Below, one piece after another: positions 30,355 to 40,266 of a stretch of 64,000 nt of DNA. Each line of letters opens with the position of its first letter. The stretch's first letter is position 1. Position numbers and translations under genes: made by a program. The stretch covers positions 1-64,000 of the forward strand of contig CADECP010000028.1 in assembly GCA_902825875.1 (NCBI GenBank). The letters run 5' to 3'. The notes under the pieces were generated by a model, which made no database searches, was not told the DNA's origin, and saw only the letters and a list, made by a program, of their open reading frames with translations. This DNA is from an uncultured Acidobacteriota bacterium (GTDB taxonomy: Bacteria; Acidobacteriota; Blastocatellia; RBC074).

Positions 30355-31134
30355 TTAAAATACGCGAGCTTCATTCTTCAGCTTGTCCATCAACTTGGCG
30401 GCGATTTCAGACGCGCTGCCTTCGATGAACTGAGTCTGTTTGGATTTTTGCGGCACGTAGATTTTGCGAATCTGCGTCTTCGGAGCCAGTTCGTCGGCTG
30501 ACAAACCGATTGCAGCGGCGTCCAGCTTCTTAATCTCTTTCTTTTTCGCCGCCATGATTCCTTTCAACGTGGCGTAACGCAGAGTGTTGATGCCGGATTG
30601 AATCGTCAGCACAGCCGGGGCGGGGAAGCTGACCCATTGAAAGTAGCCGCTTTCCAATTCGCGTTTGACTTTGAGCTTACCGTCTTCGGATTGAACATCC
30701 ATGACGATGGTGGCGTGCGGAGTTCCCAGCAATTCCGCCGCGATGACTCCGGTTTGCGCGTAGCCGTGATCGTCGGATTGCAATCCGGTCAGCAACAGAT
30801 CGAAGCCTTCAGCTTTGGCCGCCGCCGCAATCACCGAAGCCGCGCCAAAAGCGTCCAGGCTGTCGAACGCGGCGTCTTCGATGTGCAGGCCGCGGTCGGC
30901 TCCGCGCGCCAGAGCTTCTTTGATGACGGATTGCGCGCGCGCCGGGCCAAGGCTGAGCGCGATGACTTCGCCGCCGTGCTTTTCTTTCAATTGCAGCGCG
31001 GCTTCCAAACCGTACTGGTCGGATTCGTTGATCTCGTAAGTCAAATCTCGATCCTGAATCCAGTTTCCTTGTTCGTTGATGCGAAGAATCGAATCGTTCT
31101 TCGGCACCTGTTTCAGACAAACGATAATTTTCAT
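30355..31134 (-). CDS. etfB: Electron transfer flavoprotein subunit beta
   Basis: A 259-residue partner of EtfA, which binds AMP and completes the heterodimer. Family segments: KIIVCLKQVPKNDS at the start, YEINESDQYGLEAALQLKEK, ALSLGPARAQSVIKEALARGADRG, LLLTGLQSDDHGYAQTG, and PAVLTIQSGINTLRYATLKG, the ETF beta signature region. Start is ATG after GGAGT on the minus strand. The palindrome-type hairpin at 31201-31228 lies just upstream and separates it from the Uma2 gene. Confidence 0.97.
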   Translation of the reverse strand: MKIIVCLKQVPKNDSILRINEQGNWIQDRDLTYEINESDQYGLEAALQLKEKHGGEVIALSLGPARAQSVIKEALARGADRGLHIEDAAFDSLDAFGAASVIAAAAKAEGFDLLLTGLQSDDHGYAQTGVIAAELLGTPHATIVMDVQSEDGKLKVKRELESGYFQWVSFPAPAVLTIQSGINTLRYATLKGIMAAKKKEIKKLDAAAIGLSADELAPKTQIRKIYVPQKSKQTQFIEGSASEIAAKLMDKLKNEARVF

Positions 31135-31200
31135 AACGACTCCTGTCGCTTTGGGTATTTAGAATTTTCCCGTTGAATAATTGGGAGTAAGACGTGAAAT

Positions 31201-31228
31201 GCCGCTGAATGAATGCTCATTCAGCGGC
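31201..31228 (-). terminator. Hairpin between the Uma2 gene and etfB
   Basis: Perfect 12-base arms (GCCGCTGAATGA with TCATTCAGCGGC) and a 4-base loop. On the minus strand only a weak T-rich stretch follows, so it may terminate the Uma2 transcript with limited efficiency. Confidence 0.6.
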
Positions 31229-31286
31229 GGATTTATACTTTACCGACGATGATCTGACAACCACCGAAAAATCGCTGCTGGCGAAC

Positions 31287-32168
31287 TCAGAGTTGATCGG
31301 GGTCAACACCCAATGCGCGGAGTTTGGCGGCCATAGCTTCGGCGCGTTCGGCTTCTCGCTGCGCGCGTTCGGCTTCTCTGTTGGCGCGTTCTGCTTCGGA
31401 GTCCGCACGCTCAGCTTCGGAATCAGCACGCTCGGCTTCCAAGTCAGCGCGTTCGGTTTCGAGCGCAATACTTTCAGTCGCCATTGGCAGCAATACGCCA
31501 TCGGCATCGCACCAGCGAACCCAATTATCCATAACGATTTTGCCGTATTCGCCAGACCATTGTTTCAAGCCCAACCCGATTTTCGGAAAGAAGTCATCCA
31601 CGCACGGTTGATAAGTTCCGCTTACCAGTTCGTAGGTGCGGAGTACTTCTTCGCTCAGGACTTTCATCGGATCAATCACGACGTAATACGGCACGCCGAT
31701 TTGTTCATACTTTTGCAATTTCTCCGTGTCTTCTTTGGCGGATTTCTGTGAGACGACTTCGATGGCGATTTCAGGCAATTTGCCGTGATCCCAGACGAAA
31801 TAGGTCAAATCGCTTTTGGCTGTGAAGCCGCTGGGCATGTCCACGTCCATCGAAACCATGACATCGGGTACGATGGGGTTTTTCTTGACGGCGAAATACA
31901 GGCCGACATTGGCCAGCGCCAGAAACGTGCGCGGTTGTCCATCGGCTGTCAGCGGTTTCCACGCAATGTTCAGGATTTCAGTCAGCAAATGCATCAGGCG
32001 TTCAGAGATGATGTTATCCACAGGCTGATCGTCCTCCGTTGGCAATAATTCGACGGCTGCTGCCAGACGTTGGACTTCTTCCAGCGGGATGGAGGGGTGG
32101 GCGACGCGGCCTCCAACCAGAGGACGCTCGGTTTCGACTTGTTGAGCTAGGGCAGAAGCAGACGACAT
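31287..32168 (-). CDS. Uma2-family nuclease-like protein with a C-terminal heptad-repeat coil
   Basis: A 293-residue protein. Residues ~60-200 match the Uma2 (DUF820) restriction-endonuclease-like fold: NVGLYFAVKKNPIVPDVMVS gives the Asp, and LPEIAIEVVSQKSAKED the E-x-V and Lys of a PD-(D/E)xK-type site, followed by KYEQIGVPYYVVIDP. Residues 237-278 are six seven-residue units of the form EAERADS, predicted to form a charged helix or coiled coil; the tail ends LRALGVDPDQL, common in Uma2 proteins. The family is abundant in cyanobacteria and acidobacteria and its cellular role is unknown. Start ATG at 32168 has AGGAG upstream; the M1 peptidase gene ends 24 bases before it. Confidence 0.85.
   Translation of the reverse strand: MSSASALAQQVETERPLVGGRVAHPSIPLEEVQRLAAAVELLPTEDDQPVDNIISERLMHLLTEILNIAWKPLTADGQPRTFLALANVGLYFAVKKNPIVPDVMVSMDVDMPSGFTAKSDLTYFVWDHGKLPEIAIEVVSQKSAKEDTEKLQKYEQIGVPYYVVIDPMKVLSEEVLRTYELVSGTYQPCVDDFFPKIGLGLKQWSGEYGKIVMDNWVRWCDADGVLLPMATESIALETERADLEAERADSEAERADSEAERANREAERAQREAERAEAMAAKLRALGVDPDQL
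31335..31460 (-). repeat. 21-base tandem repeats in the Uma2 gene
   Basis: Six tandem 21-base units encode the heptads EAERADS and variants. They are coding and in frame; unit number is likely to vary between strains by slippage. Confidence 0.8.
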
Positions 32169-32192
32169 AACGCTCCTTTCATTTGGCGGCGA

Positions 32193-34688
32193 TTATTTTT
32201 CCAAACTCTTTATCGCATCCATTGCAGCGGCTTTCAACTGATCCAGGCATTCGCGCTGTTCTGCTTCGCGCAGAGCGGGCAAGCCACGTTTGTCGCCGAC
32301 TTTGCCCAGCGCGCGAATGGCGGAAACGCGCGCGCGGATGGCTTTGTCTTTGGTCAGTTCGATCAAATGGTCAACGATCTTGTCGGCTTTGTCTTCTTTC
32401 TGAAGCTCTTTGCCCAGCGTTCCCAGACAGCCGATGGCGGCGACACGAACCGGAACCGGCTGGCCGTATTTGCTGTGGTCAAACGCCAGATCAACTCCGC
32501 GTTTGTCTTTGGCCTGACTGAAGCCGTGAAAGACCGAGGCGGCGATGACTTCTTGCCACGATGTTTTGGCGATGGCAGATTTTGCGGCGTCGAAGGCTTT
32601 GTCACTGCCGATGCTGGCCAGCCCGCGAACGGCTGCGACGGTGGCGAAATAGCTTTCGTCCTTTTGCGAAACTTCGCGCAGAAAATCGGTCGCGGCTTCG
32701 TCTTTGAAATTGCCCAGCGCCCAAACGACGCCTCGGCGGACGCGGCTGTCTTTTTCGGCCTTGTAGCTTTCGGTCAAAATCGCTCGCGCAGCTTCGCCGC
32801 CGATTTCTCCCAGCGAGATAGCCGCAGCCATTCTGACGCCGTAAAAATCCTGGCCAGTTAGCGCGGCGTTCAATGCCGCAATGGTTTCTTCGCCTTTGAA
32901 TTCAGACAACTCGCGCGCGGCGCGAATTCGATCCAGCACGTCTTCGGCTTTTGTCAGTTGATAAGCCAATTCCTGAGCCGACTTCGGAAAATTCATCAGC
33001 TTGAAAATGCGATGGCCTTTGTCGAAAAGCACCATTCGCGGTTTGGCTTCGCAAGGGAAGTAAAAATCCTGCTCGGCTTTGGTAATTTCGACGCGGTAAG
33101 TTTGGCGGCGTTCGGTTTCGATGATTTCGCCTGCTTCGACAGTCGCAATTTCGATTTCGACCGGGAAGCGAAAGACAGGCGTTAGCTCTTCTTCGTTTTC
33201 CTGAACCTGCTTCACCGAAACGCGCAGCATTTTTTGTTCGCGCTGCCATTCGTAGCTGACTTCCAGTTCGGGGTAGCCAGCGCCATGCAGCCATTGATCG
33301 AAAAACCAATGCAGGTTTTGGCCAGTGGCTTCTTCGATGGCGACTTTGAAGTCGTTGGTTTCGGCGACGCCGAACTCGAACTTTTTCAGGTAATGCGCCA
33401 GCGAACGGAAGAAACCTTCATCGCCCAATGTCCAGCGCAGCATGTCCAACACGCACGCGCCTTTTTCGTAAGCGTGACGATCCATCAACTCTTCGGAAAA
33501 GCGGTAACGGCGGCAATCAATCGGGCGGCGATGGCTGGTCCAGTCTTCGCGCAGATAAGTCATGAAATCCTGAAAGATGACAAAACGCGCTTCGTCGCGT
33601 CCGCGCGAATGTTCGCGCCACAGGTATTCGCTGTAAGTGGCAAAGCTTTCGTTCAGCCAAATCTGCGTCCAGTCTTTGCAAGTCACCAAATCGCCCCACC
33701 ATTGATGCGCCAGTTCGTGAGCCACAATGTCGTCGTAATTGATGTCCAGTTCGGCTTGGGCGTCCAGCAAACAGCGGTCAGTGAAAGTCGAAGCCGAGGT
33801 GTTTTCCATCGCTCCGAACAGAAAATCATCAACCAAAATCTGCGCGTACTTGGCGTAAGGATAGTTGTAGCCGAATCGTTGCTCGAAAAGTTCGATCATC
33901 TTCGGCGTGTTGGCGAAAAGCTTTTGCCCGGCGGCGGCGCGGTCTTTGTAAACGTAATAATCCACCGGCAAGGTTTTGTAATTGTCTTTGATCTGTTCGT
34001 ATTCGCCGACAACCAGCGTCACCAGATAAGCCGGGTGAGGTTGTGCCAGGCTCCAATGAAAAGTCCGTGTGTTGTCAGGGTTGTTATGAACTCCCAGCAG
34101 TTCGCCGTTCGACAGCGCGAAGTATTCGGCTTTGACCGCCACCAGCATTTCAGTCGTCATTTTCTGGTTGGTCACTTCGTGGCAAGGAAACCACCAATGC
34201 GAGTCTTCGTTTTCGCCTTGCGACCAGATTTGGCGAGGTTTGTTCGGATAAGCTTCGTCGGGTTTTATGAAGTACAGACCTTTGCGCGGGGAGCAGTAAT
34301 AAGCGATGGCGACAGTGATTTGTTCGTCTCGCTTGTAGCCGCGATCCAATTCGATGGCCAGCCGGTCAGAGTGAGTTTCAAATTCCAACGGAGAGCCAGT
34401 CGGCAACTTGACGCTGGCAACGCGCATTTCCGAAGCGTCGAGTTCAAAGTGAGCGAACCCATCGTTGATCGGCGATAAGGTCACGGTTGCCGTGCCTTCG
34501 ACGGATTCCTGTTCGTCGTCAATTCGCAATTCCAGTTTCAGATGGTTGATGGTGAAACGACGGTCAGGCGTTTGGCGTTCGTCGCCTTCCACAGGCGAAC
34601 GGTCAATGCTGACAGTGGTTTCGTAAAGATTCACGTCCGACCACGAACGCGGATCAAGCAAGGCAGGGTGAATAAGTTTATCGTTCAT
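32193..34688 (-). CDS. M1-family aminopeptidase with C-terminal HEAT repeats
   Basis: An 831-residue zinc peptidase of the aminopeptidase N type. GAMEN is present, as are the zinc site HELAH (H324, H328) and E347 in WLNESFATY, the catalytic set for removing N-terminal residues. No signal peptide is evident, so it appears cytoplasmic. In place of the usual ERAP-like C-terminal domain, residues ~600-831 contain repeated helical units (MAAAISLGEIGGEAARAIL, RVAAIGCLGTLG, RVSAIRALGKVGDKRGLPAL) typical of HEAT/PBS-lyase repeats, which could hold substrates or partners. The gene diverges from the TonB-receptor-like gene. The ATG at 34688 has no strong ribosome-binding site. Confidence 0.93.
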   Translation of the reverse strand: MNDKLIHPALLDPRSWSDVNLYETTVSIDRSPVEGDERQTPDRRFTINHLKLELRIDDEQESVEGTATVTLSPINDGFAHFELDASEMRVASVKLPTGSPLEFETHSDRLAIELDRGYKRDEQITVAIAYYCSPRKGLYFIKPDEAYPNKPRQIWSQGENEDSHWWFPCHEVTNQKMTTEMLVAVKAEYFALSNGELLGVHNNPDNTRTFHWSLAQPHPAYLVTLVVGEYEQIKDNYKTLPVDYYVYKDRAAAGQKLFANTPKMIELFEQRFGYNYPYAKYAQILVDDFLFGAMENTSASTFTDRCLLDAQAELDINYDDIVAHELAHQWWGDLVTCKDWTQIWLNESFATYSEYLWREHSRGRDEARFVIFQDFMTYLREDWTSHRRPIDCRRYRFSEELMDRHAYEKGACVLDMLRWTLGDEGFFRSLAHYLKKFEFGVAETNDFKVAIEEATGQNLHWFFDQWLHGAGYPELEVSYEWQREQKMLRVSVKQVQENEEELTPVFRFPVEIEIATVEAGEIIETERRQTYRVEITKAEQDFYFPCEAKPRMVLFDKGHRIFKLMNFPKSAQELAYQLTKAEDVLDRIRAARELSEFKGEETIAALNAALTGQDFYGVRMAAAISLGEIGGEAARAILTESYKAEKDSRVRRGVVWALGNFKDEAATDFLREVSQKDESYFATVAAVRGLASIGSDKAFDAAKSAIAKTSWQEVIAASVFHGFSQAKDKRGVDLAFDHSKYGQPVPVRVAAIGCLGTLGKELQKEDKADKIVDHLIELTKDKAIRARVSAIRALGKVGDKRGLPALREAEQRECLDQLKAAAMDAIKSLEK

Positions 34689-34995
34689 GGCTGTCTAGTT
34701 TCTTGGTTTGACCGGGAAGATGCAAGACTTTGTTTTTGGATGCGTCGGTTGTTTTGGCCTATGGGGCGACGGTATGATTGCCAGCGGTTGAGGGACGCAT
34801 CGCCAATCAACCGGAATATCCAAACAATAAAGTCCAAAACTGCTTTGCTGGGAATTCAGAGCAACCTGACCGCAGGTTGTCCCTAACAATCCATTGATTC
34901 CGACCAGGAATCAAATCTCGACTGGGCTGCGAAAAATCAGACCGAACGATGATGAACTGCAGCCCTAAGCACCAGCATAGGTGAAGGAGATACCA
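34689..34995. other. Divergent intergenic region with two dyads
   Basis: A 307-base gap between the M1 peptidase and the TonB-receptor-like gene. It contains CAACCT-N6-AGGTTG (34862-34879) and TTGATTCC-N5-GGAATCAA (34894-34914), both upstream of the receptor start and possible operators. AAGGAG (34984-34989) is the receptor's ribosome-binding site. No small gene is seen. Confidence 0.5.
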
Positions 34996-37900
34996 ATGAC
35001 TAAGCAATTGAAATATCTGGTTTCCGCCATAGCCATAACGATTGCATTGATGATCGCAACCGTCGTTTCCGCCAATGCACAGGTTTCCAGTACAACCGCC
35101 GAAGTTCGCGGACAAATTACAGACAGCACGGGCGCTGTCATTCCCGGCGCGACCGCTACGCTGACAGATGTCAGCAAAGGCGCTGTTCGCACCGCCACTA
35201 CTGACGCTGAAGGCAATTATGTCTTTCTGGCGTTGCTGCCCGGAGCTTACGATTTGAAAATCGAAGCCAAAGGCTTCGCCGGAAAAACCACTCGTCTGGA
35301 ATTGACCGTCGGCCAGCAAGCCAACATTTCATTCCAACTGGTTGCCGGTGGCGTCGAAATCAAAGTTGATGTCGTTGCGGGCGGAGAAGTCGTCGAAACT
35401 TCGCGCCCGGAACAATCTTCGGTGGTGGACACCAAACAAATCACCAACCTGCCGATCAATCGCCGCAATTTTCTGGATTACGCCTTGTTGACGCCGGGCG
35501 TGGTTGATGCCGACAACATTGCGGACGCTTCGGATTACCGCGTAGCGCAAACTCCGCAATCCGGTCTTTCGTTCGGCGGCAACAACGGACGCGGCAACAT
35601 GGTTCAGGTGGACGGCGCTGAAACGCTCAGCTCTTCAGGCGGCGTGCAGGCGACCGTCAGCCAGGAAGCCGTTCAGGAATTTCAGGTCGTTCGCAACAGC
35701 TTTAGCGCCGAATTCGGTGGAGCGGCGGGCGGTGTCGTCAACATCGTTTCCAAATCAGGAGCCAACAAGTATTTCGGCAGCGCCTTTGGCCTGTTCCGCA
35801 ATCAGGCTTTGGATGCTCGCAATGCGTTTGATTTCAACCCGGACGGCCAATCGCCTTTCAGCCGTTATCAATACGGCGGTTCGATTGGCGGCCCGATCAA
35901 ACAGGACAAAACCTTTTTCTTCCTGGTGGCAGAGCGTTTGGATCAGGAGCGCACGGCGTTCGTCAATTTGCTGAACGATCCGAACATCTTTCAACCGACG
36001 GCTTCGCAAAACGCGCTGTTGAATTACCTGAACAGCGTTCCGACCTTTGCTCCGTTGGCGGCTGCCGGTCGCGCGGCGTTGACGACCACTTCGCAAGTTT
36101 ATCCGCGCACGGTGAATCTGTTCACTCAAGCCAGCGGCCAGTTTCCGTTCGATGAAGCGCAGACGCAGTTTTCGGCTCGCGTGGATCACAACTTCAGCGA
36201 CAAGAGCACAGGCTATTTGCGCTTCAACCTGACGGATTCATTTTTCCAGAATCAAGCGGCGGGCGCTTTGACGGCGGTGTCGCGCGGACGCACCTTCGAC
36301 GCTTTCAATGGCGGCGTAGTCGCTTCGCACAACTATCAATTCGGCACAAGCGCGTTCAATGAAGTGAAGTTGCAGTTCAGCCACACGCGGTCGGCTTTCG
36401 TGCCGAACGATCCGAACGGCCCCGAATTCAACATCGAAGGTTTCGGCAATTTTGGCCGAGACATTTTCCTGCAGTCAGAAACCATCGAACGGCATTACGA
36501 CATTTACGACAACTTCACGAAGATTTCTGGCAATCACACGTTGAAATTCGGCGGCTCGCTGTTTTTCCACGATGTTTCCAGCAACAGCGAAACCTTCTTT
36601 GGAGGCCGTTTCAATTTCGGCGCGGCGTTTCCGCTGTCAACGGTTCTGGCGCTTGACCCGCGAGTAGGCCCAACAGTCGTCGGGCAATTGTCGGCGTTCC
36701 TGCAAGCCAATCAACCGAATTTGCTGCCTGCGCTTGGCGCTCCGATCAACGCGCTGCAATCTTTCAATCTGGGACTGCCGACGGTTTACCAGCAAGGTTT
36801 CGGCGACGCGGCGGCGACCAGTTGGACGAATCGGTATGGTTTTTATGTGCAAGATGCCTGGAAAGCCGCGCCGAACTTTACGCTCAATTTGGGACTGCGG
36901 TACGCCATTCACGACGAACCGTTTTTCGTTCCGACTTACAAACGCGACTGGCAACCGCGCGCCAGTTTTTCGTGGGATCCTTTCAAAAACGGCAAGACGG
37001 CGATTCGCGGCGGAGCGGGCGTTTTCGTGGGCTTCCTGAACAATGCCGTTGCCAACGTGACGCGCGAATTGGGCGGTTTTGCCGATCCGACCAGCATCTT
37101 CATTGTGCTGGCTACGCCGACAACCAATTCGTTCGGCTTGCCGCGTTCGTTTGATATGTATGCCGGACTGGCGCAATTGACGAACAACTTTTCGCGTCCG
37201 ATCACATTGAACGATGTTCGCCAAATCCTGCCGCCTGCTTCGTCGCTTCCGGCGGGAGTGACGGCGCGTCCGATTACGCCGGGTCCCGGAACTCCGTTGG
37301 AAGTCCGATTCCGGCAGGAAGCCACTTATCGCAACCCGGTCAGCTATCAATCCAGCTTCGGAATTCAGCGCGATCTGGGCAAAGGATTTTCGCTGGATGC
37401 CGGATATTTGTATGTTCGCGGATTGCACATCACGCGCAACCGCGACATCAATCAGTTCAAAGCGACCGGCCCGGTCAGCGCGTTGAACCCGAACGGCGGG
37501 CCTAGCTTCATTCGGTTCCCAACGGCGGCTCAGGCGCAAGCCGGGTTGACCAGCGATTTCCGCAATCCGCTGCGGTTGCAGGACAACGTGTATGAAACGA
37601 CCGCCAATTCGTTTTATCACGCGATGACCTTGCAGGTGCAAAAACGATTCGCCAACAATTTCAGCTTGAACGCGCATTACACCTTGTCGAAAGCGATTGA
37701 CGAAGTGACCGATTTCAACAGCGATTTTTCGGCGCAGAATCCGTTGAATCTGCGGTTGGATCGCGCGTTGTCGGCTTTCGATCAGCGGCATCGTTTCGTC
37801 GCCAGCGCGGTCATTCAAAGCTGGTGGACGAATCCTGTGGCCAAAGATTGGTCATTGGCTCCGATTGTCGTGGCGCAAAGCGGTCGCCCGTTCAACGTGT

Positions 37901-38286
37901 TGCTGGGTTTTGACGCCAACGCCGACGGGCGCGCGCAAAGCGACCGACCGGGACAGGCCGGACGCAACACCGGTCGAGGCGAAGCGTTTTACAGCTTCGA
38001 TCTGCGGCTGGCGCGTCGCTTCCTGGTCAAAGAATCCCGTTTCCTGGAATTCACGTTTGAAGCCTTCAACCTGTTCAATCGTGTCAATTTCCTGGGCATC
38101 AACAACGTCATTGGCGGAGCCTGTGCGGACAGCGGCGGCTTGCCGATTCCTTGCACGACTGGCGGAACGCCGCTGACCAACTTCAGTTTGCGCGGTCAGG
38201 AAAACAGACTGCCGACTCAACCGTTAGGATTTACTTCGGCGGCTGACGCTCGTCAGTTGCAACTTGGAGTTCGATTCAACTGGTAA
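34996..38286 (+). CDS. TonB-dependent-receptor-like outer membrane protein with carboxypeptidase regulatory domain
   Basis: A 1096-residue Oar-type protein characteristic of Acidobacteriota. After a signal peptide (~1-28, VSANAQ) comes a carboxypeptidase-regulatory-like beta domain (~35-115; [38 protein letters not shown]), then a plug-like region ([47 protein letters not shown]) and a large beta-barrel ending in LQLGVRFNW with a terminal aromatic residue as in outer-membrane proteins. These proteins are thought to import large ligands or polysaccharide fragments with TonB energy; the ligand here is unknown and no degradative genes are adjacent. The ATG at 34996 is chosen over a GTG 15 bases upstream because AAGGAG lies between them. 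A terminator follows at 38314-38358. Confidence 0.93.
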   Translation: MTKQLKYLVSAIAITIALMIATVVSANAQVSSTTAEVRGQITDSTGAVIPGATATLTDVSKGAVRTATTDAEGNYVFLALLPGAYDLKIEAKGFAGKTTRLELTVGQQANISFQLVAGGVEIKVDVVAGGEVVETSRPEQSSVVDTKQITNLPINRRNFLDYALLTPGVVDADNIADASDYRVAQTPQSGLSFGGNNGRGNMVQVDGAETLSSSGGVQATVSQEAVQEFQVVRNSFSAEFGGAAGGVVNIVSKSGANKYFGSAFGLFRNQALDARNAFDFNPDGQSPFSRYQYGGSIGGPIKQDKTFFFLVAERLDQERTAFVNLLNDPNIFQPTASQNALLNYLNSVPTFAPLAAAGRAALTTTSQVYPRTVNLFTQASGQFPFDEAQTQFSARVDHNFSDKSTGYLRFNLTDSFFQNQAAGALTAVSRGRTFDAFNGGVVASHNYQFGTSAFNEVKLQFSHTRSAFVPNDPNGPEFNIEGFGNFGRDIFLQSETIERHYDIYDNFTKISGNHTLKFGGSLFFHDVSSNSETFFGGRFNFGAAFPLSTVLALDPRVGPTVVGQLSAFLQANQPNLLPALGAPINALQSFNLGLPTVYQQGFGDAAATSWTNRYGFYVQDAWKAAPNFTLNLGLRYAIHDEPFFVPTYKRDWQPRASFSWDPFKNGKTAIRGGAGVFVGFLNNAVANVTRELGGFADPTSIFIVLATPTTNSFGLPRSFDMYAGLAQLTNNFSRPITLNDVRQILPPASSLPAGVTARPITPGPGTPLEVRFRQEATYRNPVSYQSSFGIQRDLGKGFSLDAGYLYVRGLHITRNRDINQFKATGPVSALNPNGGPSFIRFPTAAQAQAGLTSDFRNPLRLQDNVYETTANSFYHAMTLQVQKRFANNFSLNAHYTLSKAIDEVTDFNSDFSAQNPLNLRLDRALSAFDQRHRFVASAVIQSWWTNPVAKDWSLAPIVVAQSGRPFNVLLGFDANADGRAQSDRPGQAGRNTGRGEAFYSFDLRLARRFLVKESRFLEFTFEAFNLFNRVNFLGINNVIGGACADSGGLPIPCTTGGTPLTNFSLRGQENRLPTQPLGFTSAADARQLQLGVRFNW

Positions 38287-38313
38287 AGCTGAATCGCCGA
38301 ATGCCACGTGCTG

Positions 38314-38358
38314 AAAACGCCGAGCTTGACCAAGACGATTGGCAGGCTCGGCGTTTTT
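38314..38358 (+). terminator. Rho-independent terminator after the TonB-receptor-like gene
   Basis: AAAACGCCGAGC pairs with GCTCGGCGTTTT across a 20-base loop and is followed by a T-run, 27 bases after the stop. Confidence 0.8.
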
Positions 38359-38491
38359 GTCATTTTGTCGGCTTGAAATAAATGTGCGATGATTCGGCCT
38401 CATTCCAAAGCAGTAAATTCCAGCAACAAACGATCTCCGGGCGGCAATAATCCCGGATCAACTTTGGCTTAATTGAAGGAGGCAAAAGCTT

Positions 38492-39298
38492 ATGTTTTCA
38501 AGGCGAATGATCGCCGTATTTTTACTGGCACTGGCCGTGGTGGGCAGCGCCGCTTGCGGAGGCAATAAAGAAGAAACGGCTGCTCCGGCTGCCGCCGGCC
38601 CAACCTGGAAACCGACCGGCAACGAAGGCAACGTCACCGGAACCATTGCCTTTGCCGGAGCCGCTCCAGCACCGAAAAAACTTGATACGTCGAACGACGG
38701 CGCTTGCGGCGAAGCCTTCGCCAACGATGTGTTGGTTGCGGACGGCAAGCTGCAAAACGTGTTTGTATACGTGAAAAGCGGATTGCCCGCCGATGCCAAT
38801 TTTGAAATTTCCGCGACGGAAGTCACGCTCGATCAAAAAGGCTGCGTGTACATGCCGCGCGTTCTTGGCATACAAGCTGGTCAACCATTGAAAATCGTCA
38901 ACTCCGATCAGACCAATCACAACATTCACCCAGTGCCGAAAACCAACCGCGAATGGAATGAATCGCAGTTGAAAGGGCAGGCTCCGATCATCAAAAAATT
39001 TGCCAAAGCCGAAACGCAGATTCCGGTGAAGTGCAACATGCATTCGTGGATGCTGGCTCATATCAACGTCGTGGCGCATCCGTTCTTTGCCGTTAGCGGA
39101 GCCGATGGTTCGTTTTCGATCAAGGGCTTGCCGCCCGGCGATTACGAACTCGAAGCCTGGCACGAACGGTTTGGCGCGAAGACGTTGAAAGTCAGCGTCG
39201 CCGCCAAAGCCGATGCCAAAGCTGACTTTTCATTCGATGCGGCGAAGGCTTACAACGCCGGATCGCTGAAGGTTCAACCAGCGCTGGTTCTTCCTTAA
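38492..39298 (+). CDS. Cupredoxin-like lipoprotein leading the cytochrome oxidase cluster
   Basis: A 268-residue lipoprotein: lipobox GSAAC puts the lipidated Cys at residue 21. Residues ~45-200 form a cupredoxin-like domain with a possible copper site made of H143 or H146 (NHNIHP), C181, H184 (PVKCNMHSWM) and a nearby Met, the His-Cys-His-Met pattern of blue copper proteins. Residues ~205-255 (GSFSIKGLPPGDYELEAWHE) are a carboxypeptidase-regulatory-like beta sandwich. The ATG has AAGGAGG upstream. It is the first gene before coxB, so an anchored electron carrier or copper donor for the oxidase is a reasonable inference. A palindromic repeat separates it from coxB. Confidence 0.8.
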   Translation: MFSRRMIAVFLLALAVVGSAACGGNKEETAAPAAAGPTWKPTGNEGNVTGTIAFAGAAPAPKKLDTSNDGACGEAFANDVLVADGKLQNVFVYVKSGLPADANFEISATEVTLDQKGCVYMPRVLGIQAGQPLKIVNSDQTNHNIHPVPKTNREWNESQLKGQAPIIKKFAKAETQIPVKCNMHSWMLAHINVVAHPFFAVSGADGSFSIKGLPPGDYELEAWHERFGAKTLKVSVAAKADAKADFSFDAAKAYNAGSLKVQPALVLP

Positions 39299-39304
39299 AA
39301 CACT

Positions 39305-39397
39305 GGTGCGGAACAAGGAGCGGTAGCGACTTGGTTGGTGGTTCGTGAGGAATGACAATCATAAATACCCGATCGCTACCGTTCACGGTTCCGTACC
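39305..39397. repeat. Family A palindromic repeat, copy 2 (diverged)
   Basis: Left arm near GCGGAACAAGGAGCGGTAGC and right arm near GATCGCTACCGTTCACGGTT pair imperfectly over ~31 bases with a ~30-base loop. Sequence is clearly related to the copy at 14837-14905. It lies between the cupredoxin-like lipoprotein gene and coxB. Confidence 0.8.
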
Positions 39398-39417
39398 AAA
39401 CGCAATCCGCAATCAAA

Positions 39418-40239
39418 ATGGGACGTTTACTCGCAATCCTTATCTGGCTGATTACCGCTGGCACTGCGGCGTTTTTCGCGTGGTCGAAAACGAAAACCGG
39501 CTGGTGGTTTCCTGAAGCCATTTCAGAACACGCGGCGGCGATGGACAGCCAGTTCAATCTGACCTGGGCAGTCGTCGCCGTAGCTTTTTTCGGAGCGCAA
39601 GCTGCGCTCGGTTATGCCGTTTGGAAGTTCCGCTCGAAGGGAAACGAACGCGCGACTTACAGCGAAGGCAACACGCGAATCGAAATCGTGCTGGTGGCAA
39701 TTACCGGAATCGTCTTCATCGCGTTGGCCATCACCGGCCAAAGAGTTTGGGCGAACTTGCATTTGAACCAGGCTCCGCCCGACGCCGTTCAAATCGAAGC
39801 CACCGGCCAGCAATTCAACTGGTACTTTCGCCATCCCGGAGCCGATGGCAGGTTTGGCTCTACCAGTCCGAAGCTTTACGACGACACGGACAATTCGGTT
39901 GGCGCGCGGCCTGGACCGTTGGGCATTGACCCGAAAGACCCTTCTGGCAAAGACGATATTTTCGGCCAAACGCTGGTGATTCCAATCAATCGCCCGATCA
40001 ATCTAACTCTGCGAGCCAAAGACGTGACGCACAATTTTTACGCTCCGGCGTTGCGCTTGAAACAGGACGCCGTGCCCGGTCTGAAAATCAATCTGCACTT
40101 CACCGCGACGAAAGAAGGCAAGTACGAAATCGCCTGCGCGGAATTGTGCGGTCAGCTTCATCACCAGATGCGCGCTTACATGCGAGTCGTTTCGCAGGCC
40201 GAGTTTGAAAAGTGGCTGAGCGAAAACGCTCCGAAGTAG
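39418..40239 (+). CDS. coxB: Cytochrome c oxidase subunit II
   Basis: A 273-residue subunit that takes electrons from a donor at its CuA centre. Two N-terminal membrane helices (~3-23 and ~45-65, with a further hydrophobic stretch near 90-110) anchor the periplasmic cupredoxin domain. The CuA ligands are complete: His in VTHNFYAP and the CAELCGQLHHQM motif (C240, C244, H248, M251). GQQFNWYFRHPG before it is the aromatic electron-entry patch. No fused cytochrome c domain is present, so it is not a caa3 type and needs a separate donor. The ATG at 39418 is preferred; an upstream in-frame start would translate through the palindromic repeat. Confidence 0.94.
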   Translation: MGRLLAILIWLITAGTAAFFAWSKTKTGWWFPEAISEHAAAMDSQFNLTWAVVAVAFFGAQAALGYAVWKFRSKGNERATYSEGNTRIEIVLVAITGIVFIALAITGQRVWANLHLNQAPPDAVQIEATGQQFNWYFRHPGADGRFGSTSPKLYDDTDNSVGARPGPLGIDPKDPSGKDDIFGQTLVIPINRPINLTLRAKDVTHNFYAPALRLKQDAVPGLKINLHFTATKEGKYEIACAELCGQLHHQMRAYMRVVSQAEFEKWLSENAPK

Positions 40240-40266
40240 TTCAAACGATGTAGCTCAAGAAAAGCT

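Noticed and set aside
31335-31460. 21-base tandem repeats as a possible minisatellite or CRISPR remnant
   Set aside because: They encode the heptad coil of the Uma2-type protein and have no spacers.
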